NCBI GenBank assembly: GCA_945877575.1
Contig: CAMDUE010000018.1
Location: forward strand, 1 to 32,759
Source: Chitinophaga pinensis
GTDB taxonomy: Bacteria; Bacteroidota; Bacteroidia; NS11-12g; UBA955
DNA length: 32,759 nucleotides
Direction of reading: 5' to 3'
A model generated the notes under the pieces. That model worked only from the letters and a program-made list of their open reading frames with translations, had not been told where the DNA came from and searched no databases. The translations under genes and the position numbers were made by a program. Numbering within the stretch: the stretch's first letter is position 1; every line of letters begins with the position of its first letter. Of the stretch, positions 25,343 through 32,759 are shown piece after piece.

Positions 25343-26023
25343 TTAGCGTTCAGATATGATTTTACCGTCTGCCATCGTGATCACTCGGTCAGTGCGTTTG
25401 GCAAAATCATCATCGTGGGTGACAATGAGCATAGACATTCCAAGACTGTTTGTTAAATCTTTTAAAATCCCAAAAACCAAATCTGCATTTTTAGAATCTA
25501 AATTTCCTGTAGGTTCATCGCCCATAATGATATCAGGGTCATTGATCAGTGCTCGGGCTATGGCAACACGCTGTTTTTGTCCACCAGAGATTTGAGTGGC
25601 ACGTTTCCTGGCCTGCTCTGCAATATCTAACATCTTGAGTTTCTCATAGGCAATGTGTTCAACCTCCGCGCGAGACTTTAACCCTAGTTTTAAAGCAGGC
25701 ATCATGACGTTTTCCAACACTGAAAACTCAGGCAACAAATAGTGAAATTGAAATACAAAACCAATGTGCTCATTGCGAACCTTGGCTAGTTCGTTGGGTG
25801 ATTTGCCCGTCAGCAATTCGCCTTTGAGCCAAATTTCACCTTCGTAATTCGTGTCCATGGTACTCAATAAGTACAGCAAGGTACTTTTTCCGCATCCACT
25901 TTTTCCTTGAATTGATACAAAATCTCCTTTGTTCATGGAGAAATTAACCCCATTCAAGACCTGAACTTTTACCGGGTCGTAAAAGTACTTATTGATGTTC
26001 CTGACTTCCAGTATGACACTCAT
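25343..26023 (-). CDS. ABC transporter ATPase, LolD/MacB type
   Basis: A 226-residue ATPase subunit for a type VII ABC (LolCDE/MacB-like) system. Walker A GKSGCGKST at 40-48, Q-loop FQFHYLLPEFS, signature ISGGQKQRVAIARAL, Walker B IIMGDEPTGNLDS, and switch His in IVTHD. The length is normal for LolD. It is the last gene of a three-gene set with the permease (1-nt gap) and a lipoprotein adaptor. The presence of the adaptor favours a MacB-like mechanotransmission pump over lipoprotein release, but LolD cannot be ruled out by the ATPase alone. Confidence 0.92.
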   Translation of the reverse strand: MSVILEVRNINKYFYDPVKVQVLNGVNFSMNKGDFVSIQGKSGCGKSTLLYLLSTMDTNYEGEIWLKGELLTGKSPNELAKVRNEHIGFVFQFHYLLPEFSVLENVMMPALKLGLKSRAEVEHIAYEKLKMLDIAEQARKRATQISGGQKQRVAIARALINDPDIIMGDEPTGNLDSKNADLVFGILKDLTNSLGMSMLIVTHDDDFAKRTDRVITMADGKIISER

Positions 26024-26024
26024 G

Positions 26025-27290
26025 TTATTGTCCTCTAATGATTTCTACAGGGTCAATTTTACTGGCTTTACGAGCAGGAAGATATCCAGCAAAAAAAGTA
26101 GTGACAAGCGCAAATAGACTTCCACCTATATAAAAGGCGAGTTCAAAATTTACAGGGAACGTTTTAACGGTGGGCAACGCCTCCGTTTCAAAAGGTGCTT
26201 TGCTGATCAACACGCTGACACCGTAACCCATTAAAAGTCCTACAGCACCGCCAATAATGCCAATCAATAATGCTTGATAAATGAATATGCGTTTCACATC
26301 TCCGCCTGAAAATCCCATCGCTTTTAATATGGCAATGTCGTTCATTTTTTCATATATCAACATATTCAGAATGTTGTAGATCCCAAATCCAGCAACAATC
26401 AATAGAGTGATGGAAACTGCATAACTGATGAGGTTTCTGATGCTGGTTCCTGTCTCAAATTGTGCATTTGCGGTATTGATGTCAACGGCATGTACGCCAA
26501 AAGATTCTGAAATTTCAGCAGTCATGGGAATAGCATTTTCAATATCCTTGAGTTTGATGTACAGATCAGTAGCATAGGAAGGGCCTTCGTTGGCAGCCAT
26601 TTGAGCGGTTTTGATGTTTACGTAACTTTGAGTATTATCTACATCGGCTAGTCCACTTTGGAAAAAAGCTACAATCTTCAATCTCATCGATTCACCGTTT
26701 GGCGTAATCAATGGCACATAGTCGCCCACTTTCAGACGTAGTTTTTTTGCCACACCAGCACCCAAGATAATCCCGTTTTTACTGTTATCGAGATCGTCGG
26801 GTTTACCTCCAATTACGTATTGATTGAAATTAAATAATTTCTCCTGTGCAATAGCATCAATTCCCATTAAGTTTCCATTCAGAAGCACACTGCCAGATTG
26901 ATAAAACACTCGTGCCGATACCAGAGGAGTGATGCCCTTAACTCGAGGGTCTTTTTGAAGGGCGAGTTTAATGCCCTGATTGTTTCTAATGCTTGCATGT
27001 GATCTCCGAGGCTTTACATTTTCAACAACGTGAACAAAGCCAGAATCTTTGAAAGGATCAGCCATTTCAATGGGTTGTACCTTGCTCGCTTCAACTTCGT
27101 TGTATATTCTAATGTGTGGAGTTCTGTTGAGGATTAAACCATCTAACAAACCATTCAAACCGGTCATGAAGCTCATCAAGATAATGTAGGTGCCAATTCC
27201 AAAGGTCACCCCGAGTGCAGCAATAATTGATTGCTTTTTGCGCTCAACTAAATGAGTACGAGCTATTTTTACCAAGACCGAATTGTTCAT
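26025..27290 (-). CDS. ABC transporter permease, FtsX/MacB domain
   Basis: A 421-residue permease with the four-helix MacB/FtsX layout: helix 1 at about 20-45 (QSIIAALGVTFGIGTYIILMS), a large periplasmic MacB_PCD domain (about 50-290) and three C-terminal helices (LISYAVSITLLIVAGFGIYNILNMLIYEKMNDIAILKAMGFSG, then two more before ARKASKIDPVEIIRG). The EKMNDIAILKAMGFSG coupling helix and the PARKASKIDPVEIIRG ending are diagnostic of the family. It sits between adaptor and ATPase genes with 3- and 1-nt gaps. It transmits ATP-driven movement to the periplasm; the substrate is unknown. Confidence 0.92.
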   Translation of the reverse strand: MNNSVLVKIARTHLVERKKQSIIAALGVTFGIGTYIILMSFMTGLNGLLDGLILNRTPHIRIYNEVEASKVQPIEMADPFKDSGFVHVVENVKPRRSHASIRNNQGIKLALQKDPRVKGITPLVSARVFYQSGSVLLNGNLMGIDAIAQEKLFNFNQYVIGGKPDDLDNSKNGIILGAGVAKKLRLKVGDYVPLITPNGESMRLKIVAFFQSGLADVDNTQSYVNIKTAQMAANEGPSYATDLYIKLKDIENAIPMTAEISESFGVHAVDINTANAQFETGTSIRNLISYAVSITLLIVAGFGIYNILNMLIYEKMNDIAILKAMGFSGGDVKRIFIYQALLIGIIGGAVGLLMGYGVSVLISKAPFETEALPTVKTFPVNFELAFYIGGSLFALVTTFFAGYLPARKASKIDPVEIIRGQ

Positions 27291-27293
27291 GGA

Positions 27294-28382
27294 TTATTTT
27301 TTCTTTTTCAGGGGAAGCAAAACCGTTTCGCCATCTTTCAAACCATCCAAAACTTCCACGAAAAGATCGCTTTTTAATCCAAGGGAGACGGTTTTTAGTC
27401 CATCTGATGTTTCAACCTGATTGTTCTCTTTGAGGAATTTTTGAGGAATCACCAATGCATTGTTTTTTGTTTCAATGACAATATTTGCTTCGGCGGTAAG
27501 CCCTGGAACCAAGTTGGGCATATCTTCGGTGAAAACGGCTTCGGCTTTGAAAGATTGGGTTTTAGCATCAATTGCGGGAGTAATATTTGAGATTTTAGCT
27601 TTGAAACTCTTGGAAAAAGCATCCATTTTAACCCAAACCTCTTGTCCAAGTTGAATTTTTTCTAAATCTACTTCATCAATTTCCAATTCAATGAAAAAGG
27701 ATTTGCCTGATCCCACAATTGCGGCAACCTGTTGAGGGCCAACCAAATCACCTTTGTTGAGTGGTAAGGAAAATACCTGTCCTTCAATCTCACTGCTGAT
27801 TTTAAAGAACTTCAGGTTTTCATTGGCGTTGCTTTGATTCAATTCAGCTATTTTCTGACTGTATTGTTTTTGTTTTTGGAGCTGTAATCTTTTTGATGTT
27901 AAAATGGTTAGTTGACTTTTTGAGGCATCGAATTTCAACTTTCTCAATTCCAACTGATTTTTACTGCCAATTCCCTCTAAAAAGAGCTTGTTTTGTCGAG
28001 CATAGTCAATGGAATCCTGTTCAACTGTTTTTCTTGCGAGCAAAATTTGATTTCGCAATTGCAACAAGTCGTATTCTGGAAGTTCGGCTTGTTTTTTTTG
28101 CATTTCGGCAAGTTCAATGTTGTTAAGTTGAATATTGGTGCTGATTCTTCCAATTTCTTGACCCACTTTAACGGTTTCGCCTTCTTTTACCGTATACCCT
28201 AAAAATCTGCCTGTTGATAAGGGTCTAACATCGTATTGGTTAAGGGCTTTAACCTTACCACTGGCATATACCGAGTGTACAATATTCTTTCTTTCTGCTT
28301 GCGCAGATTCGTATTTTTCGCCGCACGAAATTAAAAATGTAGCAAAAATGGCCAAAAGAAGGGGGTAGGTGTGGGGCTTCAT
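27294..28382 (-). CDS. HlyD/MacA-like adaptor, lipoprotein form
   Basis: A 362-residue membrane fusion protein. Instead of a membrane helix it has a lipoprotein signal (lipobox FLISC, acylated Cys at about 20). Biotinyl-lipoyl half-motifs flank a coiled-coil hairpin: DVRPLSTGRFLGYTVKEGETVKVGQ, then helices rich in Gln, Lys and Leu (about 95-175), then EGQVFSLPLNKGDLVG; a beta-barrel domain follows, ending with GLKDGETVLLPLKKKK. It is first in the adaptor-permease-ATPase set, 3 nt before the permease. No outer membrane factor gene is next to it; the TolC-like gene at 11192-12658 is the only one in the window. Confidence 0.9.
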   Translation of the reverse strand: MKPHTYPLLLAIFATFLISCGEKYESAQAERKNIVHSVYASGKVKALNQYDVRPLSTGRFLGYTVKEGETVKVGQEIGRISTNIQLNNIELAEMQKKQAELPEYDLLQLRNQILLARKTVEQDSIDYARQNKLFLEGIGSKNQLELRKLKFDASKSQLTILTSKRLQLQKQKQYSQKIAELNQSNANENLKFFKISSEIEGQVFSLPLNKGDLVGPQQVAAIVGSGKSFFIELEIDEVDLEKIQLGQEVWVKMDAFSKSFKAKISNITPAIDAKTQSFKAEAVFTEDMPNLVPGLTAEANIVIETKNNALVIPQKFLKENNQVETSDGLKTVSLGLKSDLFVEVLDGLKDGETVLLPLKKKK

Positions 28383-28404
28383 TATACAAAGGTCATTAAA
28401 ATGT

Positions 28405-30096
28405 TCAAAATTTCATTTTCTTTCCACCGATGAATGTACGCTTCGCTCGAATTCTTTTCAAATCATCTACTGAGCATTCCAGAATATCTTTGTCTAGAAC
28501 AATAAAATCAGCCACTTTATTACGTTCAATACTGCCTTTCCAAGTATCTTCCCTGTTAGCATAGGCTGCCCAAAGAGTCATTCCAAGCAAAGTTTCTTTT
28601 CGACTTAAAGCTTGTTTCGGTAAAAAGGGAACTGTTAAATTTCCAGCAATATCCATCCTCTGCGTAGCAGAATAAAAAGATGCAAAAGGGTTGATGGCTT
28701 CAACAGGGAAATCTGTTCCAATGGCCACAACTCCAGCACTTTTTAGTAAATCTTTGTAGGCGTAAGCACCCGATTGAGGGTTGTAAAATTGAGTGTAACC
28801 AATTCTTTGAGTTGAATCAATGCAAAGTCTTGACATTGCCCATGGCGCGTCTGAAGTAGCATGCGTGGGCTGAATACTCGGAATAATTCCCCAATTAGAA
28901 AGCTGTTTTTGATCACGGGGATCAACAATTTGTGCATGTTCTATCCTCCAACGAGCGTCAAATCCTTCCGGGATGGTTTGCTTGAAATTGTTAATAACTA
29001 ACTTGTTGGCCGAGTCACCAATGGCATGAACACAGACTTGAAAGTTCTTATTTAACAAGTATTGAGTGTAATAACTGAATTGACCGTAACTAATTAGTTG
29101 AAGTCCATGATATCCATTTCTATCACAGTAATCCGTTTTCAGTAAGGCACCTTTAGAGCCCAATGCACCGTCTAAATAAATTTTCATGCTTTCGCAATGC
29201 ATGAGGTAATTATTTGGGATTTCATTGGTCCCCACTTTGATTAGATTCTCATCTTTACCAGAAAGCATGGCACAAAACCGCATGTGAATTTTCTGATCTT
29301 TTTGCAATTTTTGCAAATAATTCATTTCATCCAATTCTAAACCAGCTTCATCTAAAGTGGTCAGACCATATTTATAGATGGTTTTTGCCTGTTTTACAAC
29401 GGCTTTAGTCAGTTCTTTTTCATCCATTGGAGGAATGAATTTCCTCACCCAATCAGAGGCATTATCTACAAATATTCCTGTTGGTTTTCCGCTGGAATCT
29501 TTAATGATCTCACCGCCAGCGATGATTGTGTCCCAGTTCAAATTCAACGTTTTTAGTGCTATATCATTGACCCAGATAGCATGTCCATCAACTCTTGATA
29601 AACAAATTGGTTTTTTAGATGCTCCTTTAAGGTCAACTGCCGCAGGAAATGTTTTTTCGCTCCAGTCATTTTGATCCCAACCTCGACCAACAATCCAAGT
29701 ACGCTTAGTTTTGAATTTCTTTACCTTTTTATAAACCTCAGATTTGCTTTTTGTGCCAAAAACATTGACTTCTTTGGTGCCCCTGCAATAAGCTAAAAAA
29801 TGACAGTGTGCGTCTATGAGCCCAGGGTATAAATATCCGTTGTGTTTGGTGGTTTTTGCTGTTGGATATTTTAACTGAGCATCATTCACGGAACCCGTAA
29901 AACGAATCCATCCATTCTCTTCAACAAAGCACTCCACTGTTGACATAGCTGAATCACAAACGTAAATCTTTGTGGCTGTATGAATTGTAGCTTGAGACAT
30001 CGAATATTTTGAGCTCAGTCCCAATAAAATAAATAAAAAGTGAAAGATTTTTTGGGGGACAAACGTTTTTAGATTGTTATACCTTTGTTTCATCAT
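28405..30096 (-). CDS. Exported amidohydrolase, YtcJ-like (amidohydrolase 3)
   Basis: Metal-dependent hydrolase of the amidohydrolase superfamily, 563 residues. It begins with a hydrophobic signal-like segment (FHFLFILLGLSSKYSMSQA), suggesting export. The first metal-ligand motif is DAHCHF after GYLYPGL, then GRGWDQNDW, DGHAIWVN, the HAIGDSANKLVI motif typical of YtcJ, HAQIVDP and the final catalytic Asp in GTDFPVE. Family members cleave amides, formamides or related bonds; the substrate is unknown. There are two adjacent ATGs (30096 and 30093). The adaptor gene follows after 22 nt, so it may be co-transcribed. The gene is divergent from the OB-fold gene with a 21-bp gap. Confidence 0.9.
   Translation of the reverse strand: MMKQRYNNLKTFVPQKIFHFLFILLGLSSKYSMSQATIHTATKIYVCDSAMSTVECFVEENGWIRFTGSVNDAQLKYPTAKTTKHNGYLYPGLIDAHCHFLAYCRGTKEVNVFGTKSKSEVYKKVKKFKTKRTWIVGRGWDQNDWSEKTFPAAVDLKGASKKPICLSRVDGHAIWVNDIALKTLNLNWDTIIAGGEIIKDSSGKPTGIFVDNASDWVRKFIPPMDEKELTKAVVKQAKTIYKYGLTTLDEAGLELDEMNYLQKLQKDQKIHMRFCAMLSGKDENLIKVGTNEIPNNYLMHCESMKIYLDGALGSKGALLKTDYCDRNGYHGLQLISYGQFSYYTQYLLNKNFQVCVHAIGDSANKLVINNFKQTIPEGFDARWRIEHAQIVDPRDQKQLSNWGIIPSIQPTHATSDAPWAMSRLCIDSTQRIGYTQFYNPQSGAYAYKDLLKSAGVVAIGTDFPVEAINPFASFYSATQRMDIAGNLTVPFLPKQALSRKETLLGMTLWAAYANREDTWKGSIERNKVADFIVLDKDILECSVDDLKRIRAKRTFIGGKKMKF
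30080..30087 (+). promoter_or_regulatory. Candidate -7 box of the OB-fold/YceI/cytochrome operon
   Basis: TACCTTTG matches TAnnTTTG and predicts a start near 30091, giving a leader of about 27 nt to the ATG at 30118. The nearest upstream TTTG is 25 bp away, longer than usual. The box lies inside the first codons of the divergent amidohydrolase. Confidence 0.45.
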
Positions 30097-30101
30097 CTAT
30101 T

Positions 30102-30131
30102 CAAATTTAATCATTCTATGAAGTTAGCCAA
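30102..30131 (-). promoter_or_regulatory. Promoter of the amidohydrolase gene
   Basis: On the minus strand TTG (30131-30129), a 19-bp spacer and TAAATTTG (30109-30102) match the consensus fully. The box ends 5 nt before the ATG at 30096, so the message would begin at or within a base or two of the start codon. It overlaps the start of the divergent OB-fold gene. Confidence 0.6.
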
Positions 30132-30579
30132 TCGAAAAATTCTTGTATGGACAGTGTTCTCAGTAATTTTAGTTTCAGTTACAGTAATATTTTTTATGGC
30201 ATCAGAATCAAATTCAGGCGTTGTAGAAGAGGAAGCCAAATATAAATTGACGGTTTCTGATTGGGTTAAGGAAGGTTTGGAAACGTCTGACAGCAGTTTC
30301 AATCAAAAATACGTAGGGCAAATTGTAGAAATCAGCGGCAAAGTTGCTTCGGTGAAAGCAGTGGAGGCACAAAATAGCACTAACGTAAAATTGGAAAGCG
30401 GACAAGAAGAAGTCATTGTCGGAGCTCTTTTCAATAAAACGTCAAAAGAGATTCAAGAATTAGCTCCCGGTCAAGATGTAACGGTAGTTTGCGAATGCAA
30501 TGGAGTTTCTAAACCGGAAGAAGATGATCTTATCAGTGAAGTATTATTCACTCTAAAACATTGTCAATTAAAAAAATAA
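30118..30579 (+). CDS. Membrane-anchored OB-fold protein (tRNA_anti-like)
   Basis: A 153-residue protein with an N-terminal membrane segment or signal anchor (about 8-27, ILVWTVFSVILVSVTVIFF) followed by an acidic linker and a domain resembling the tRNA_anti-like OB-fold family: NQKYVGQIVEISGKVASV, a middle strand with NVKLESGQEEVIVGALF, and LAPGQDVTVVCECNG at the end. Two cysteines near the C-terminus (VVCECN) and one in KHCQL are notable. The name refers to the fold only; an exported protein is unlikely to bind tRNA. I use the ATG at 30118 rather than the upstream TTG at 30085, which overlaps the divergent gene. It leads the redox-looking operon, 9 nt before the YceI gene. Confidence 0.82.
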   Translation: MKLANRKILVWTVFSVILVSVTVIFFMASESNSGVVEEEAKYKLTVSDWVKEGLETSDSSFNQKYVGQIVEISGKVASVKAVEAQNSTNVKLESGQEEVIVGALFNKTSKEIQELAPGQDVTVVCECNGVSKPEEDDLISEVLFTLKHCQLKK

Positions 30580-30588
30580 AACATAAAT

Positions 30589-31140
30589 ATGAAAAAGTAC
30601 ATTGCAGTTTTCTTGATGGCCATACTCTTTACAGTGGGCACCTTATTCTCTCAAGCCACCGTTTACAAAACATCTACTGGAAATATCACGTTTGTTAGTG
30701 AAACAGAATTTGAGAAGTTTTCGGCCGTTAATAATCAAGTTACCGCAGCAATATCTTCACAAGGGAAGGTACAATTCAAAGCGCCGGTAAATTCTTTTGA
30801 TTTTGAAAAGAAGTTAATGCAAACCCATTTCCAAGAGAATTATATGGAGTCTGCTACCTTTCCGAACGGAGTTTTCAAAGGGCAAATTGAAGATTTGAAA
30901 TCGTTTAATTTGGCTAAAAATGGAACATATTCTGTTTCGGTGAAGGGAACCTTAGAAATTCATGGTGTCACTAAAGAAGTGGTAATTCCTGGTAAAATAG
31001 TGGTTGATGGCGATCAAGTAACTTTGAAATCTAACTTTTCCATCTCCTGTGCCGAGTACGGCGTGAAAATCCCCAAAAACAACGTAAATCAAATTTCAGA
31101 CAGCATCAAGATCTCTATTAATTGTTCTTTATCCAAATAA
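30589..31140 (+). CDS. YceI-like periplasmic protein
   Basis: A 183-residue secreted protein with a signal peptide (about 1-22, ending LFSQA). The remainder is a YceI-like lipocalin-type barrel: TGNITFVSETEFEKFSAVNNQVTA, QFKAPVNSFDF, the MESATFPNGVFKG motif that corresponds to the conserved yP-a-F-s element, and GTLEIHGVTKEVVIPGKI, the family's L-t-i-h-G-v-T-k motif. Known YceI structures bind isoprenoid chains such as polyisoprenoid quinones. It lies 9 nt after the OB-fold gene and 8 nt before the first cytochrome gene, suggesting a role in an envelope redox path. Confidence 0.9.
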   Translation: MKKYIAVFLMAILFTVGTLFSQATVYKTSTGNITFVSETEFEKFSAVNNQVTAAISSQGKVQFKAPVNSFDFEKKLMQTHFQENYMESATFPNGVFKGQIEDLKSFNLAKNGTYSVSVKGTLEIHGVTKEVVIPGKIVVDGDQVTLKSNFSISCAEYGVKIPKNNVNQISDSIKISINCSLSK

Positions 31141-31148
31141 TTACATAG

Positions 31149-31793
31149 ATGAAATTGGTTTATTTTGGTGCAGTTATTGCCGCGGCAGGTTTGTTATTGG
31201 GCTCATGCCAACACGAAGTACTTCCCAAAGTAAATGCATCTGACATCTGTTTTGAGCGAGATGTATTGCCCATTTTTGTTTCCAATTGTGCCATGAGTGG
31301 TTGCCACGACGCAGGTACTGCGGCAGAAGATTATATTCTGACCAATTATGCTACCATTATGGCAGAAGGCATTAAACCAGGAAGACCAGAGAATTCAAAA
31401 ATTTGGGAAGAAATTGAAGAAAATGAAATGCCCCCAAATCATCCATTGACCGCCGAGCAAAAATCCATCATTAAAACATGGATCGCTGCAGGTGCTCCCA
31501 ATGGAGTTAATTGTACAAGCAATTGTGATTCATCTAAATTCACATATTCAGAGGCTGTGTCGCCCATTATTACTAAAAACTGTGTAGGATGCCATCAATA
31601 TCCAAGTGCAAGTGGTAGTGTTGATTTGAGTTCATATCAAGGGGTTCGAGACATCGCAAAGTCAGGAGCGTTTGTTCATAGTGTGCAAGGCACAATCGGG
31701 TATAAAAAAATGCCACCTTCGGGTGCGGGATTGTCTGAGTGTGAAATTAATCAAATCAAAAAATGGGTAGCAAACGGAGCTCAACAAAATTAA
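31149..31793 (+). CDS. c-type cytochrome lipoprotein, two heme motifs
   Basis: A 214-residue lipoprotein (lipobox LLGSC, acylated Cys 20) with two tandem cytochrome-like domains. The first has C47-x4-C52-H53, a spacing wider than the standard; the second has C145-x2-C148-H149. Each domain carries a later Met-Pro-Pro segment (ENEMPPN at 92-97 and KKMPPSG) that can supply the Met ligand, and a W-I-A-x-G-A or W-V-A-N-G-A ending. Extra cysteines at 34, 122 and 126 could form disulfides. It should carry electrons at the periplasmic or outer-membrane surface. The last 31 nt overlap the next cytochrome gene. Confidence 0.88.
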   Translation: MKLVYFGAVIAAAGLLLGSCQHEVLPKVNASDICFERDVLPIFVSNCAMSGCHDAGTAAEDYILTNYATIMAEGIKPGRPENSKIWEEIEENEMPPNHPLTAEQKSIIKTWIAAGAPNGVNCTSNCDSSKFTYSEAVSPIITKNCVGCHQYPSASGSVDLSSYQGVRDIAKSGAFVHSVQGTIGYKKMPPSGAGLSECEINQIKKWVANGAQQN

Positions 31794-32149
31794 TTTCGGC
31801 AAGCCTAATTGCCCTAGTTACAGTTTTCGGTTCATGCTATTACGATAAGTATGAGAGCCTTTACGGCGTAACAAAATGCGATACCACCAATGTGGGTTAT
31901 TCAAATGTGATTTCACCAATCATTCAACGCGATTGTGCAGGTTGCCATTCGGGGTCAGGAGCTTCAGCTGGAATTCAATTGTACGATTACACTTCCGTTA
32001 AAACATACATGAGCTCGAATAAAATGCGTTTGTTGGGTTCTGTAAAATGGGATGGTACTGCATCAAATATGCCCAAGGGTGGTAATAAATGGAGCAATTG
32101 CAACATCAACTCAATGCAGTCTTGGGTCAATCAAGGCATGAAACCATGA
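31763..32149 (+). CDS. c-type cytochrome lipoprotein, single heme
   Basis: A 128-residue lipoprotein whose start lies inside the previous gene (31-nt overlap). Lipobox VFGSC with the acylated Cys at 25, then a single CxxCH motif (C58-A-G-C61-H62) and a Met-Pro segment (SNMPKGG) as likely axial ligand; the end SMQSWVNQGMKP matches the ending of the preceding cytochrome domains. The strong resemblance in layout to the second domain of its neighbour suggests duplication. Cys39 and the Cys in WSNCNI may pair. Its TGA overlaps the next ATG by 4 nt. Confidence 0.88.
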   Translation: MGSKRSSTKLISASLIALVTVFGSCYYDKYESLYGVTKCDTTNVGYSNVISPIIQRDCAGCHSGSGASAGIQLYDYTSVKTYMSSNKMRLLGSVKWDGTASNMPKGGNKWSNCNINSMQSWVNQGMKP

Positions 32150-32759
32150 CGGCAATTTCACTATGGAAATTAATTGCCCTAAAACTGGCATTAATTACAA
32201 GCATATTTCAACCTAATTCGGCTAAATCTCAAGAAATTGCAGAAAAACCAAAGAAGGAAAAACCCAACTATAACGTTCCTCTGACCGAAGCTCCAAGCAA
32301 TTCAAAATCGCTCAGGCTCATCACAGGACATACATCCTCGACATTACCCAAAGGAACCTTTGAATTTGTTATTCAACACCGATTTGGAGAATTGAATGAA
32401 GGTGCTGAGAATCTATTTGGATTGGATAATTTCAATTCTGTGCGTTTGGGATTTGATTGGGCTCTAGGGAACAGAATCACCATTGGCGCAGGTCGGAGTT
32501 CCAGAGGAAAAATGTTCAACTCCTATTTTAAATGGAGAATGATTGGAAGTCCCAGAACCAAATTCAATATGACTTATCTCGCCAATACCGATATTGACGG
32601 CAGGAAAACAAGCGACTGGGGCGTATCACCTTTCTTTTTTACTCATAGATTGGCCTATACGCATCAACTGATTTTTTCCCAACAATTTGGAGAAAAATTA
32701 GTCATTGGTGTTGCACCAACGCTGGTGCATTTCAATTTGGTTGACCTGAACAATCAGTC
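32146..32759 (+). CDS. DUF5777-like outer membrane beta-barrel protein (3' end cut by window edge)
   Basis: Open from the ATG at 32146 to the window end, 204 complete codons. It starts with a signal peptide (LIALKLALITSIFQPNSAKSQ), then a Lys/Pro-rich stretch and alternating beta-strands typical of an outer membrane barrel (LPKGTFEFVIQHRFGELNEGAENLFGLDNFNSVRLGFDWALGNRITIGAGRSS). The opening matches my memory of the DUF5777 barrel family of Bacteroidota, often next to cytochrome and YceI genes. The start overlaps the cytochrome stop by 4 nt (ATGA), so the genes are translationally coupled. Function not established; a channel or scaffold for the redox lipoproteins is an inference. Confidence 0.8.
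   Translation, partial: MTAISLWKLIALKLALITSIFQPNSAKSQEIAEKPKKEKPNYNVPLTEAPSNSKSLRLITGHTSSTLPKGTFEFVIQHRFGELNEGAENLFGLDNFNSVRLGFDWALGNRITIGAGRSSRGKMFNSYFKWRMIGSPRTKFNMTYLANTDIDGRKTSDWGVSPFFFTHRLAYTHQLIFSQQFGEKLVIGVAPTLVHFNLVDLNNQ

Noticed and set aside
25343-28382. LolCDE lipoprotein-release system
   Set aside because: The set has one permease and an HlyD-type lipoprotein adaptor, which fits a MacAB-like pump better; LolCDE has no adaptor.

Overview
The window looks like a chromosomal segment of a Bacteroidota bacterium, most likely Flavobacteriales or a close relative. The signs are a T9SS type A C-terminal sorting domain, SusD-free TonB and lipoprotein nutrient uptake, Bacteroidota-type promoters (TTG near -33, TAnnTTTG near -7), a DnaE2-type second polymerase, and the familiar neighbour pairs fbaB-accD and gcvH-VanZ. 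By eye the DNA is moderately AT-rich. No phage, transposase, CRISPR or rRNA was seen.

Layout. (1) 1-5296, minus strand: a housekeeping run ligA > DUF6913-like > dapA > ruvB > queG (queG cut by the window edge). (2) 5392-9823: slyD, then a small DCC thiol-disulfide protein gene flanked by two arrays of 7-bp units (21 and 43 units, strictly in 7-bp phase). The second array supplies the stop codons of both converging genes, the DCC gene and dnaE2. The dnaE2 gene also carries what looks like an in-frame palindrome-bounded insertion, and has paired operator-like palindromes just upstream. (3) 9902-12658, minus: tolC-like outer membrane factor plus an HlyD/MacA-like adaptor. (4) 12752-16928, plus: a vitamin B12 uptake operon made of promoter, cobalamin riboswitch, BtuB-like TonB receptor, DUF4465/T9SS protein and BtuG-like DUF5074 lipoprotein. 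(5) 16955-21316, plus: LptF/G-family permease, GT4 glycosyltransferase and MsbA-like ABC exporter, a cell-envelope operon. (6) 21313-24555: GNAT acetyltransferase (minus), then fbaB, accD, gcvH, VanZ (plus) ending in a hairpin terminator. (7) 24594-25249, minus: a small secreted protein and tRNA-Cys with its own promoter and terminator. (8) 25343-30096, minus: MacA/MacB-like ABC unit (ATPase, permease, lipoprotein adaptor) and an exported YtcJ-like amidohydrolase. (9) 30118-32759, plus: OB-fold protein, YceI-like protein, two c-type cytochrome lipoproteins and a DUF5777 beta-barrel (cut by the window edge).

How they work together. The B12 operon is a complete outer-membrane capture and import module under riboswitch control. 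The two efflux loci are complementary: one has an outer membrane factor and adaptor but no pump, the other has adaptor and pump but no outer membrane factor. The right-hand cluster places a predicted lipid- or quinone-binding protein, heme lipoproteins and an outer membrane barrel in one tightly overlapping operon, which suggests an envelope redox module of unknown job. The heptamer arrays, the dnaE2 insertion and this redox cluster are the parts that best deserve a second look.
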